Positions 1 to 7,385 are shown, counted from the stretch's first letter. The stretch: 32,893 nucleotides of DNA from Ruminococcus sp. (GCA_023665505.1 JAMPDU010000017.1:1-32893), one strand, 5' to 3'. Made by a program: numbers and translations. Notes: generated by a model not told the origin, from the sequence alone.

Positions 1-15
1 AGAGCTAAAAGCTCT
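1..15. repeat. Short perfect hairpin at window edge
   Basis: AGAGCT-AAA-AGCTCT forms a 6-bp stem with a 3-nt loop. It lies at the window edge, so its context is unknown. There is no T-run after it, so it is not a convincing terminator. Confidence 0.5.
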
Positions 16-28
16 CTCGGAGCGTGCG

Positions 29-230
29 AGGGGTGGGTGAGAGAAAGGAAAAAGATGAGCGAAAAATTTCGCGTTGCGAAATTTGAGGAAAAACCATAGG
101 GAGAGGGCGGGGGCGAGCAAGCGTCCCCTATATCTCATTTAGCCCCCGCCCTCTTCCTTTGGTTGTTCCTCTCGTTCGATGTGAACGAGAAACAGTTTAT
201 AATAAAGTCTCCAAAATTCAAAAACAAATA
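29..230. repeat. Long stem-loop repeat element, copy 1
   Basis: This is the first of two copies of a roughly 200-bp noncoding element; the second is at 7155-7335. Positions 85-114 pair with 142-171 as a 30-bp stem with two mismatches and one G:T pair, around a 27-nt loop at 115-141. The GC core is GGGCGGGGGC against GCCCCCGCCC. The 26 nt at 29-54 match 7155-7180 exactly. Copy 1 alone has a small extra hairpin at 64-84 (9-bp stem, loop GTT) and another at 171-189 (CTCGTTC/GAACGAG). The right end (about 195-228) also matches copy 2. No ORF is apparent. It could be a non-autonomous mobile element or a repeated structured RNA. Confidence 0.8.
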
Positions 231-246
231 AACAGGCAGCAGTACA

Positions 247-1002
247 TCAGCCTTGTTTTTTCTTTTGCATACGTATTGTAACCTTTGAAACAACGCTGTC
301 GGGCAAAAGATGCGCCGTCGCCACCGCGGCTTTCATTGTAAGCGTTGGGACGATTATCGCCTTTCGGCCGAACATTCCCTCCACCGCGCACCGCGCCGCT
401 TTCTCGCTGGAAATCCCCTTTAAGGCGAACTTTACTCCCGCCGTGCGGTTGAACTCCGTGTCCACGGGACCGGGACAGAACGCCCCGATGTAAACGTTGC
501 TGCCCGTACTGATAAGCTCCTGGCGTATCGCCTCGGTGAGCCGCACCACATAGTTTTTCGTGGAATAGTAGGTCGCCATAAGAGGTCCGGGCATAAATCC
601 CGCCGAAGAGGCGACGTTGAGAATGTACCCCTTGTCACGCTTGACAAAGTCCTGCAAAAACAGCTTTGTGAGAATGTGCAGGGAGGCGATGTTAACGTCA
701 ATCATCTCAAGCTCGCGGTTTAAGTCCGTGCCGCTGAAACTGCCGTACAAGCCGAACCCCGCGTTGTTGACGAGAATGCTCACGCCGTACCGGGACGCCT
801 CCATATAAAGCCTTATGCACTCCTCCCTGTCGGAAATATCCGCGGGGATTATTTTCACCTGCCGCCTGCCGATTTCCTCCCGCAGCTCCTCCAGTTTTTC
901 GATGTTGCGCCCCGAAATTATCAGGCGTACCCCCATCATTCCCAAACGTCTCGCTATATCCCGCCCGATGCCCGAGCTTGCTCCCGTGATTAATGCTGTC
1001 AT
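247..1002 (-). CDS. Short-chain dehydrogenase/reductase (SDR)
   Basis: This is a 251-residue classical SDR, probably a cytoplasmic NAD(P)-dependent oxidoreductase; the substrate cannot be told from sequence. The cofactor-binding TGASSGIG lies at residues 7-14, NNAG at 79-82, the catalytic Ser in NVASSAG near 132, and the YxxxK pair at Tyr145/Lys149. The PGPVDTEF stretch after the active site is typical of the family. The length is normal. The ATG at 1002 has an AAAGGAA-type ribosome binding site just upstream. It is the last minus-strand gene of its neighbourhood and is separated from the transglutaminase gene by a hairpin doublet at 1110-1187, so it is probably transcribed separately. No clear -10/-35 pair was found in front of it. 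Confidence 0.9.
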   Translation of the reverse strand: MTALITGASSGIGRDIARRLGMMGVRLIISGRNIEKLEELREEIGRRQVKIIPADISDREECIRLYMEASRYGVSILVNNAGFGLYGSFSGTDLNRELEMIDVNIASLHILTKLFLQDFVKRDKGYILNVASSAGFMPGPLMATYYSTKNYVVRLTEAIRQELISTGSNVYIGAFCPGPVDTEFNRTAGVKFALKGISSEKAARCAVEGMFGRKAIIVPTLTMKAAVATAHLLPDSVVSKVTIRMQKKKQG

Positions 1003-1074
1003 AATTTTTTTCCTTTCTTTCGTTTGTATTTTTTATTTTTGAGTACTTTTTTGTACAATGGTCTGTGTGCGTAA

Positions 1075-1092
1075 AATTTAATTAATAATTAT
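1075..1092. repeat. AATTAAT heptamer tract (short)
   Basis: This holds about 1.7 units of the 7-bp repeat AATTAAT, also seen at 17242, 18592 and 32711. It sits in the intergenic region upstream of the SDR gene. Confidence 0.5.
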
Positions 1093-1109
1093 AGGCTGAA
1101 AAATTTCAT

Positions 1110-1187
1110 TGTAGGGGCGCATCCTGTATGCGCCCGCCCGAAATGCGCAGAAATGTACGCGGCGGGACGGGAAACCCGTCCCCTGCA
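1110..1187. repeat. GTAGGG-ended hairpin doublet R1
   Basis: The left hairpin is GGGCGCAT/ATGCGCCC (about 1115-1135). The right hairpin is GGGACGGG-AAA-CCCGTCCC (1164-1182). The element starts with TGTAGGGG and ends with CCCCTGCA, near the TGTAGGGG/CCCCTACA termini of its relatives at 5628, 6906, 6999, 10970 and 32824. It lies between two minus-strand genes and may also act as a terminator for the 1200-3425 gene. Confidence 0.8.
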
Positions 1188-1199
1188 AAATTCGTGCGG

Positions 1200-3425
1200 T
1201 TATTCGTTTAAAATAATTAAATCCTTTAATTTTTTCTTTTTGGCGGACAATTTTTTGTACAGTTCCTTATAGCATTCATACGCCGCGCGGCGTTCCCCGT
1301 CGGCAATATTTTCCCCGCCGTAACAGTACCTGCCCAGCGGCTCGGCTATGGGCGCGAGGGAAATCCCCGTCTCCGCCAAGGTAAGCTCGGACGCCTCCTC
1401 CAAAGTCATGGGGAGCGGGTCTGTACCGAGCCTTGCGGCAAGGCGATCCATGTGCCGCAGATAAAGCCTGCGGACGGCTTTTTCGTTCCCGCCGAAAGCA
1501 AGTCCCGCCCGGAAAAGCCCCTCTAAAATTTTGGGAGAAAATATTACCAACAGTATAAATACCGCGAAAACAACCACCGCGATTACCGCCGTAAGCACAA
1601 ACGCCATATAATCGGTTTCGCCGCCGTCAGCCCCGCCGTTTTCGCCCAAGCCGCCCGCCACCGTGGGTTCGTAGACCCTCCACCCCGCCCCGGGAATGTA
1701 CACCTCCGGGTAAGCGTGGGCGTTTTCGCTGTAAATATAGTAAAATCCCGGCTGGGGGTTCTGCCCCTGCGATGTTGTGAAACCCTCGGCGTACCGCACC
1801 GTCAGCCCCGCCGCCCGCGCCAGCAAGGTGTACGCCGTGGCAAAGTCGGAGCAAGTACCCGTCCTGCTTTCAAAGATAAAATATTCGGGAGTGTCAAGCT
1901 CCTCGGGGGCTTGATAGCCGAGGCTGTACACAAAGCCGCCCGTTTGAAAGTACGCCTCGATAGCGGCGGCTTTTTGGTAATCGTACTCCAAACCCTCGGT
2001 AAGGCTGTCGGCAAGGTTTTGTATCTCCTCCGAAACGGGGGTTACGGTTTTTCCCTTGTACTCCTTCGCAAATCTATACTCATTGTAAAACTCGTAAGCA
2101 ATATCCCTTTCCTCGCTGTCAAATTCGGAGTACAGAAAAACCCCGCTCAGCAGGTTGCCGTAATCCTCGAAGGAAATATCGCACGCTCCCCGTTGTATAA
2201 GCTCGTCAAAAATATCCTCGCTGTAATATCTCACGGTGTAATCCACGCTTTGGGGCAGCTTTCGCAGGTCGGTGAAAACCTCCCCGTTATCCGAGCGGCA
2301 GCTGTACTTCGCCCCCAAATTTGACAAAGCCGCGCCGTAAATACGCAGGGGCGCGAGGACGTATATCGCCGAAAAATCCCGCGTGTACAAAATGCTGTAG
2401 GTTTCCCGCTCGGCAACGCCCTCATAGGCTTTCGCCGTCGGGTAGTCCTCATACAGCCACGTGGCTTCCTCCGCCGCCATTTCAATTGCGGCGGCAAGCT
2501 TTTCAAAGCTTAAAAGCGGAGCGGCGTTCTGCCAGTATTTGTCGCCCTCCACCCAGCCGCTTGGACGCCACGCCCGTACGTCGGGGTCGTATGTGTCAAA
2601 GACCTGGGTTTTGTAGTATACGGGGTCGTCCGTCCGCACAAAGTAGAGCAGTACGCTTTCTCCCCTTTGCAGCGCGTCGGCGTTGCCCGAAAGCTCGCTG
2701 TAGTCGCCGTCAAGTACGGTTTCCGTACCGTTGCCGCCGAACTGCAAAAAATTTATCGCGCTTTCAAACTCGTCGTAAAAAGGGGTGTCCGCGGGTTTGG
2801 GAATTATCATCGCCAGCAGCGCGGCGGCAACGGCGAAATCGGCGTACACCATAAAAGAAGAGCCTCCCGCCGCCTTTGCGTTTTCGAGAGAAGTCTGCCT
2901 GCCGTAATAAATGAACATGAAAAGGTTTATCGCCGCGATTACGGCGGGGTACTTCCAGTCAAGAGCCGTAACGGCTTTTACCGCCAGCGCGAAAGGTATC
3001 AGCGACACCAGCACCACCGCGGCGGAGCGGTACACCACCCTTGTAAAATAGAATACCGCGGAAACGAAAAAAAATCCGAAAAGAATTATGAACACCGCCA
3101 TAAATTCCGCCCGCGCCGAGACAGCCTGACCGCCCGAGAAAAACCACTGCATGAAATCGAAAAAAAGTCCCCGCCCCAGTATAAGCCGCGGGAGGTTCAC
3201 CGTTAAAACCGCTGCGCCCATATAGAGCAAGCCGCCGAATTTTTTGGTTCTGAAAAATTCAAGCAGGGCGAAAAGAGCCGCCGCGAAAACCGCCGCGGCG
3301 GCGGTGTAAATATCGAAAGTTTCCTCCGTGTAAACGTTGAGAGCCGCGGAAAGCATCACCCCGCACAAAAGGTAGGGCAGTACAAGTCCGCTTAATTTCG
3401 CCGCGTATTTTTTCGCCGTCTCCAT
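1200..3425 (-). CDS. Membrane transglutaminase-like protein
   Basis: This is a 741-residue membrane protein. Several hydrophobic segments fill roughly the first 210 residues, followed by a long extracytoplasmic region, a transglutaminase/protease-like core, one more membrane segment near 615-640 and a cytoplasmic tail. The layout resembles TgpA-like transglutaminase proteins. The catalytic Cys is Cys525 (GTCSDFATAY) and the His is His570 (AHAYPEVYIPGAGW). The expected third residue, Asp of a DPT motif, reads as Glu in YEPT. The likely role is thiol-based crosslinking or hydrolysis on extracellular substrates. The ATG at 3425 has AAAGGA inside the last codons of the upstream leucine-rich repeat gene, with a 2-nt gap, so the two should be translated together. 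Confidence 0.85.
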   Translation of the reverse strand: METAKKYAAKLSGLVLPYLLCGVMLSAALNVYTEETFDIYTAAAAVFAAALFALLEFFRTKKFGGLLYMGAAVLTVNLPRLILGRGLFFDFMQWFFSGGQAVSARAEFMAVFIILFGFFFVSAVFYFTRVVYRSAAVVLVSLIPFALAVKAVTALDWKYPAVIAAINLFMFIYYGRQTSLENAKAAGGSSFMVYADFAVAAALLAMIIPKPADTPFYDEFESAINFLQFGGNGTETVLDGDYSELSGNADALQRGESVLLYFVRTDDPVYYKTQVFDTYDPDVRAWRPSGWVEGDKYWQNAAPLLSFEKLAAAIEMAAEEATWLYEDYPTAKAYEGVAERETYSILYTRDFSAIYVLAPLRIYGAALSNLGAKYSCRSDNGEVFTDLRKLPQSVDYTVRYYSEDIFDELIQRGACDISFEDYGNLLSGVFLYSEFDSEERDIAYEFYNEYRFAKEYKGKTVTPVSEEIQNLADSLTEGLEYDYQKAAAIEAYFQTGGFVYSLGYQAPEELDTPEYFIFESRTGTCSDFATAYTLLARAAGLTVRYAEGFTTSQGQNPQPGFYYIYSENAHAYPEVYIPGAGWRVYEPTVAGGLGENGGADGGETDYMAFVLTAVIAVVVFAVFILLVIFSPKILEGLFRAGLAFGGNEKAVRRLYLRHMDRLAARLGTDPLPMTLEEASELTLAETGISLAPIAEPLGRYCYGGENIADGERRAAYECYKELYKKLSAKKKKLKDLIILNE

Positions 3426-3427
3426 TT

Positions 3428-4561
3428 TTATCCTTTCTTTTTGGACATTACAAGCACCGTCGCCAGTACCGCTATTACCGCCGCCATTACGGCGATTACA
3501 ATTACAACGCCCACGCTCATTCCCCCGGAATTATTTTCGGCGGCGGCTGTTGTCTCGGCGGGACTTTCCTCTTCCCGCTCCGTCCCCGCCGTTGTTTCGG
3601 GGACTTCCTCCTCTGTTTCGGAATTTTCCGCGGCGGTCGTCTCGCTGTACTTCTCGCTGTTTTCCTCGGGGGTTTCCACCGTCAGCTCGTACTCCCCCGT
3701 AAGGTCGGCGGCGATTTTTATATTCTGCTGCACCCAGCTTTGGTAGCTTTCCTCGCTGTCCTCATAGCAGTGCACCGTCGCCCCCACGTTGCGGAAAACG
3801 TCGCTTTCAAGGGCGGGGGCGGTTTCGCCGTAGGCGTAAATATCCTTTAAATTATTGCAGTCCGCGAAAACGCTCGCCCCGATTTTTTTAACGTCCGGAC
3901 CTATGGAAATTTGCTCAAACCCGCACTTCCCGAAAGTGTTGGGGTAAATCTCGGTAATCCCCGCGGGAATGACAAATTCCGTTATGGCTTTGCAGTCCTG
4001 AAAAGCCCCCTCGCCTATGTAAACCGTGTCGGGGGAAACGGGGAAGTCCGTCAAACTCTCGCAGGCGGAAAAAGCGTAATCGCCTATCTTCGTAACGGTT
4101 GCGGGCATAAGCACTTTGGCGAGCTTTCGGTTGCCCTCAAAGGCGTGCGCGCCGATTTCGGCGGTATTTTTCGGCAGGCTTATAAGGGTGAGCTGATTTC
4201 GGGAGGGTATGGCGCTTTCGGGGATTTTCCCGTCCTCGGTTTCCGTGCCCGCAAGCTCGATTATTTCAAGGTTGGGTATCTGCAAAAGCGCGCCGTAGTC
4301 CACCGCGTTAAGCGTGCCCGACAGGACGGCGATATTCTTTATAAAATTGTAGTCCGTGCCGTCGGCTGCCTCCTGCATAGCCTCGGCGAGCTTGCCCGTT
4401 TCAAAGGAGGCTACGGTGAGGTTTTCGGGATTTCCCTCGGCGTTTGCCGAAAGGGCGGGCATTATGATAATTCCCACAATCATCGCGGCGGCGATCGCCA
4501 CTATAAAAATCCTCAAGCCGAGACTTTTCTTTTTGGTGTACGTACTTTTCTTTTTCGCCAT
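3428..4561 (-). CDS. Membrane-anchored leucine-rich repeat (BspA-type) protein
   Basis: This is a 377-residue surface protein. Residues about 12-40 form a signal peptide or N-terminal anchor after a Lys-rich start. Residues about 90-240 carry BspA/LRR_5-type repeats with the recurring pattern of I-G-x-x-A-F followed by P-x-x-V-x-x-I. An acidic Thr/Glu/Ser-rich linker follows. The last 30 residues are a hydrophobic helix ending in KKKG, a tail anchor on the cell surface. The function is probably adhesion or binding of a partner. It lies 24 nt after the YtpQ-like gene and 2 nt before the transglutaminase gene. A plausible but unproven idea is that it is a partner or substrate of that enzyme. 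The start is ATG 4561, with GAGGT 8 nt upstream. Confidence 0.85.
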   Translation of the reverse strand: MAKKKSTYTKKKSLGLRIFIVAIAAAMIVGIIIMPALSANAEGNPENLTVASFETGKLAEAMQEAADGTDYNFIKNIAVLSGTLNAVDYGALLQIPNLEIIELAGTETEDGKIPESAIPSRNQLTLISLPKNTAEIGAHAFEGNRKLAKVLMPATVTKIGDYAFSACESLTDFPVSPDTVYIGEGAFQDCKAITEFVIPAGITEIYPNTFGKCGFEQISIGPDVKKIGASVFADCNNLKDIYAYGETAPALESDVFRNVGATVHCYEDSEESYQSWVQQNIKIAADLTGEYELTVETPEENSEKYSETTAAENSETEEEVPETTAGTEREEESPAETTAAAENNSGGMSVGVVIVIAVMAAVIAVLATVLVMSKKKG

Positions 4562-4585
4562 TTATATGTACCTCGTTTCAGTATT

Positions 4586-5407
4586 TTAAATTTCGTGTCC
4601 CAATGAGAACCGCCCCGCAGTCTGTATCTCTTTGGGCGTAAACAGCAGAACGTCGGTGGTAAGGGGGTTTTCCGCCTTTTTGTACTCCTCCAGAATAACC
4701 GTGCCAAGTCCCTCCAGAATGTCGTTGGTAATATTTTGCAGTACCAAAAGGCTTTCACGGGACGGCGCAACCACCAAAAACTTCGCCCCGAGACGTTCGT
4801 ACACCGCCGAGCGGAAATCGTTGCACAAAATAAGGGAGCTGCAAAAAGCGGGGCAGGACGTTTTAAAATCGAGAGTTTTAATGTCGCCGCTGATAATGTC
4901 CACCTCAATTTCGGTGTTGGAAAGAATTTTGCACATATTCCTGTCCGCCACCGAGAACGCCACCTCCCGTGGCACTCCCCAACGCCGCAGGGTAGCCTCG
5001 TCGAGAATGTGAATAACCTCGTTGTCGGGGCTGTACACCACCACTTTTTTAAGTCCCGCGGCGAAATCGGCGGTAATCATGTTCTCGTCCACGTCGCAGG
5101 GGCGCATAAGCATAAGCCGCAGGAACTCCTGCCCGTTGGTAAAGGAAACCATTCTCCCCTCGGTGGTAAAGTCCATTTCAAGCCGCTTGATGAGCTTGTC
5201 AAGCTCCTCGTCCGAGCGGGTTTCCTCGTAAATCTGCCTTGCCTCGCCGATGTCGATAACGAACACGGCAGAACCGTTTGAAATCTCGTAAGCGTCCTCG
5301 CCGATTTTTTCGGTTATGTGGTAATTCTGCCGTTTTAAAGCGTTTTTAAAGCCCGCCTCAAATTTGTCCTTAACGAAAAGCTCCGCGAATTTTTCCGCGA
5401 GTTTCAC
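4586..5407 (-). CDS. YtpQ/DUF1444-like protein
   Basis: This is a 273-residue soluble protein without signal peptide or membrane segment. The block order recalls the Firmicute DUF1444 (YtpQ) family: a basic N-terminal helix, a central HILDEATLRRWGV stretch, then LGAKFLVVAP and a C-terminal EEYKKAENPLTTDVLLFT. That family has no established biochemical role that I know of. The start is GTG at 5407, with AAAGGAGGG about 8 nt upstream. It is first in a three-gene run with the leucine-rich repeat and transglutaminase genes. The family call rests on remembered motif order, so it is moderate. Confidence 0.6.
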   Translation of the reverse strand: MKLAEKFAELFVKDKFEAGFKNALKRQNYHITEKIGEDAYEISNGSAVFVIDIGEARQIYEETRSDEELDKLIKRLEMDFTTEGRMVSFTNGQEFLRLMLMRPCDVDENMITADFAAGLKKVVVYSPDNEVIHILDEATLRRWGVPREVAFSVADRNMCKILSNTEIEVDIISGDIKTLDFKTSCPAFCSSLILCNDFRSAVYERLGAKFLVVAPSRESLLVLQNITNDILEGLGTVILEEYKKAENPLTTDVLLFTPKEIQTAGRFSLGHEI

Positions 5408-5424
5408 TTCTGCCGCCCTCCTTT

Positions 5425-5460
5425 TAGAAAATAGATTAACAGATGATAGAGAATAGAAAT
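5425..5460. repeat. Degenerate TAGAGAA-type heptamer tract
   Basis: This is an imperfect run of 7-bp units of the TAGAGAA/TAGAAAA type, with one 8-bp unit in the middle. It is related to the tracts at 7464-7491 and 10896-10930. It lies in the leader of the minus-strand YtpQ-like gene. Confidence 0.45.
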
Positions 5461-5473
5461 TACAATTATATTA

Positions 5474-5502
5474 ATTATAGCACATTTTTATTGATTTGTA
5501 CA
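5474..5502 (-). promoter_or_regulatory. Promoter of the 5407-1200 operon
   Basis: On the minus strand, TGTACA (5502-5497) and TATAAT (5479-5474) are separated by 17 bp. The -35 matches TTGACA at four of six positions and the -10 is perfect. The GTG start lies about 67 nt downstream. Confidence 0.6.
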
Positions 5503-5553
5503 GTATATTTTTCTGACAAATTTTCCCGTTCATAAAATGTTTACAATATAAAA

Positions 5554-5622
5554 TTGCAAAGTCTGCTTGACATTTTTTGCAAAGCGTGCTATACTAAAAT
5601 TGCAAAGCAGGCTTTACAATTT
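5554..5622 (+). promoter_or_regulatory. Three 23-bp-phased operator repeats over an XRE promoter
   Basis: The octamer TTGCAAAG starts at 5554, 5577 and 5600, exactly 23 bp apart. Each unit continues toward GCTTxAC, so each is an imperfect dyad; the best is GCAAAGC-AG-GCTTTAC at 5602-5617. The promoter TTGACA (5567-5572), 17-bp spacer, TATACT (5590-5595) is embedded: unit 1 covers the -35, unit 2 the -10 and unit 3 the likely start site. The probable ligand is the XRE protein encoded just downstream, acting as its own repressor. Confidence 0.75.
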
Positions 5623-5627
5623 TTTAA

Positions 5628-5702
5628 TGTAGGGCGGGGGCTCTGCTCCCGCCTTGTTGTACCGAACGTGTTGGAAAGGCGGGAGCAAGCCCCCGCCCTA
5701 CA
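5628..5702. repeat. GTAGGG-ended hairpin doublet R2 in a 5' leader
   Basis: Two facing hairpins of the GGCGGGGGC/GCTCCCGCC type are bounded by TGTAGGG and CCCTACA. The doublet lies between the promoter at 5567-5595 and the start codon at 5731, so it should be transcribed within the leader of the XRE operon. It is nearly the same as R5 at 10970-11046. Confidence 0.85.
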
Positions 5703-5730
5703 AAATTTGCGTGTATATTCGGAGGTGTAT

Positions 5731-5940
5731 ATGAAAACAAAAATACAACAGCTCCGCAAGGAACGGAAAATCTCCCAGGAGGAACTTGCCAACGCCGTGG
5801 GCGTGACAAGGCAGACCATAACCTCCCTGGAGTGCGAAAAATATACCGCGTCCCTTGTGCTGGCGTACAAAATCGCGAAATATTTCGGAATGACTATCGA
5901 GGAAGTTTTCGACTTCTCGGAGGTTTCCGACAACGATTGA
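5731..5940 (+). CDS. XRE-family transcriptional regulator
   Basis: This is a 69-residue single-domain helix-turn-helix protein. The QEELANAVGVTRQTITSLE stretch (residues about 17-35) is the HTH, followed by the IAKYFGMTIEEVFDF ending common in small Firmicute XRE repressors. Longer readings from upstream would run through the hairpin doublet. The ATG at 5731 is chosen because GGAGG lies 5 nt before it. The gene heads an operon with two small membrane proteins (gap 21 nt). It probably binds the three dyads over its own promoter (5554-5622); that link is inferred. Confidence 0.9.
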   Translation: MKTKIQQLRKERKISQEELANAVGVTRQTITSLECEKYTASLVLAYKIAKYFGMTIEEVFDFSEVSDND

Positions 5941-5961
5941 AAATTGAAAGGAGAATTTATT

Positions 5962-6405
5962 ATGGAAGATTTCAGAAAACAAGCCAAAAAAACCATTAAA
6001 ATTTGGACGGCTCTAATTATCGCCGCGATAATTCTGCGGATAGGGCTGGGAGCCGCCGTGTGGGCTAACGTCATACCGAAAGACGGCGTTAATTATAATT
6101 TCAGCGACGGCTTTTGCGCGGGATTAATTGTCCTTATGGCGGTTAATATTTCAAGATATACGGCGGCGTTAAAGGACGACGAAAAGCTGAAAAAGCTCTA
6201 CATCACCGAAACCGACGAGCGTTCGCGGCTTATTTACGAAAAGTCAAACTCATCGTCTTTCAGGACTGTAATTGTCCTTTTGGGACTTTCGGCAATGGTT
6301 GCCTCGTTCATTTCCGAGACGGTGTTTTTCACCCTGCTTGCCGTGATATTAGCCATTGCATTTATACAGGCGGGGTTCAGCTTTTATTACCGCAGAAAGT
6401 ATTAA
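5962..6405 (+). CDS. Small membrane protein with TDER motif (DUF2178-like)
   Basis: This is a 147-residue protein with four predicted membrane helices as two hairpins, separated by a charged cytoplasmic loop containing ITETDERSRLIYEKSN. The TDERxxxI motif recalls small membrane proteins of the DUF2178/DUF6442 type, which are often next to XRE regulators. No biochemical role is known to me. The ATG at 5962 is preferred, with AAAGGAG 8 nt upstream. It is related to the next gene (same helix-loop-helix layout and the same TDER and FYYRRKY/IYYERKY ending), so the two look like diverged duplicates. Confidence 0.75.
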   Translation: MEDFRKQAKKTIKIWTALIIAAIILRIGLGAAVWANVIPKDGVNYNFSDGFCAGLIVLMAVNISRYTAALKDDEKLKKLYITETDERSRLIYEKSNSSSFRTVIVLLGLSAMVASFISETVFFTLLAVILAIAFIQAGFSFYYRRKY

Positions 6406-6417
6406 GGAGGAAACACT

Positions 6418-6891
6418 ATGAAATACCAAAACGACCCCACAAAACCCGACTATAACCCCTCGCCGCAGGAACAGTTCAGATTTGATTACAATTTGAAAGG
6501 CAGCTGCGCGCTTACAATTTCAATCGTTATAAGCAACGCCGTTAGACTGCTTTTAAACAGCAGTACGGGCAAATTCGGGACTTGGTTCAATATCGCCGTA
6601 TCGGGCGTACTTCTGATATACGCCACAGTAAATTTGGCAAAGTTTTTCTACCTTGCGAAAAAACCCGAAAAGCTCGAAGAGCTTTACAGGCGGCACACCG
6701 ACGAGCGCAACGCCATGATACGCGAAAAGGTTGCGGGCGGCAGCTTTACCGCCGTGACGTACATAATCTGTATTGCAATGATGATTTTCGCCTATATCGA
6801 CATGCTGACGGCGTTCGTCCTTGCGGGGCTTTTATTGGCAATGCTGATTATACGGGTTTTGCTGAAAATTTACTATGAACGTAAATATTAA
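6418..6891 (+). CDS. Small membrane protein with TDER motif, paralogue
   Basis: This is a 157-residue membrane protein, a paralogue of the preceding one. A polar N-terminus of about 25 residues leads into two helices, a charged loop with RRHTDERNAMIREKV, and two more helices ending in YYERKY. AAGGAGG overlaps the stop of the previous gene and starts this one (12-nt gap). It is part of the XRE-controlled operon. One possibility is a heteromeric membrane complex with its neighbour; the substrate or signal is unknown. Confidence 0.75.
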   Translation: MKYQNDPTKPDYNPSPQEQFRFDYNLKGSCALTISIVISNAVRLLLNSSTGKFGTWFNIAVSGVLLIYATVNLAKFFYLAKKPEKLEELYRRHTDERNAMIREKVAGGSFTAVTYIICIAMMIFAYIDMLTAFVLAGLLLAMLIIRVLLKIYYERKY

Positions 6892-6905
6892 TTCCGTAAC
6901 GCGGC

Positions 6906-6980
6906 TGTAGGGGCGGATTCCATATCCGCCCGCGTGTTCGGAAACCGTTTCGGCGGGCGCATACGGGATGCGCCCCTACA
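6906..6980. repeat. GTAGGG-ended hairpin doublet R3a
   Basis: The left hairpin is GGGCGGAT/ATCCGCCC and the right hairpin is GGGCGCAT/ATGCGCCC, bounded by TGTAGGGG and CCCCTACA. It lies directly after the stop of the second membrane protein gene and could terminate that operon. Confidence 0.85.
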
Positions 6981-6998
6981 ATCGCGTATTTCAAAATT

Positions 6999-7062
6999 TG
7001 TAGGGGACGGGTTTCCCGTCCCGACGGCGCGTAACTGCGGGACGGGAAACCCGTCCCCTACA
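6999..7062. repeat. GTAGGG-ended hairpin doublet R3b
   Basis: Both arms are the GGGACGGG/CCCGTCCC hairpin, in opposite orientation, bounded by TGTAGGGG and CCCCTACA. The whole element is therefore also one large palindrome. Confidence 0.85.
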
Positions 7063-7088
7063 AAAATTAAAACACGTTCAATACGACG

Positions 7089-7114
7089 AGGCGGGAGCAA
7101 GCCCCCGCCCTACA
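7089..7114. repeat. Half hairpin element R3c
   Basis: A single GGCGGGAGC/GCCCCCGCC hairpin ends in CCCTACA. It equals the right half of R2 (5628-5702), which suggests that halves can be lost or exchanged. Confidence 0.75.
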
Positions 7115-7154
7115 TTGTCGTATCTAATCAAACCTTAACGGCGAATAGCGTAGC

Positions 7155-7335
7155 AGGGGTGGGTGAGAGAAAGGAAAAAGAGAGCGCGAGAGGAAAAACC
7201 ATAGGGAGAGGGCGGGGGCGGGCGTGCGCCCAACCCTTACCAATGAGCCCCCGCCCTCTTCCTTTGGTTGTTCCTTTCGTACCTGTTGTATTTAATAGTC
7301 TATAACAAATGCTCTAAAATTCAAAGACAAACCCA
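7155..7335. repeat. Long stem-loop repeat element, copy 2
   Basis: This is the second copy of the element at 29-230. The stem is 7190-7219 against 7247-7276, with arm sequences the same as in copy 1 except at the outermost pair, which is G:C in copy 1 and G:T here. The loop (7220-7246) is again 27 nt but of different sequence. The small 64-84 hairpin of copy 1 is missing. With R3a-R3c, this fills the 619-bp space between the XRE operon and the ABC operon; no gene was seen in that space. Confidence 0.8.
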
Positions 7336-7385
7336 CCCAAAAAACTATTGCAATTATAAACAAAAACTTTGTGCAACATTGCCAA

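Noticed and set aside
1716-3206. Plus-strand ORFs opposite the transglutaminase gene
   Set aside because: They are basic, low-information translations of a GC-rich antisense strand, lacking starts with Shine-Dalgarno sequences.
5554-5730. N-terminal extension of the XRE gene to 5554
   Set aside because: It would translate the operators and a hairpin doublet. GGAGG just before ATG 5731 fixes the start, and 5731 lies after the promoter.
6892-7335. CRISPR array or phage attachment region in the repeat block
   Set aside because: The repeats are palindromic doublets of differing type without regular spacers, and no cas, integrase or tRNA gene is nearby.
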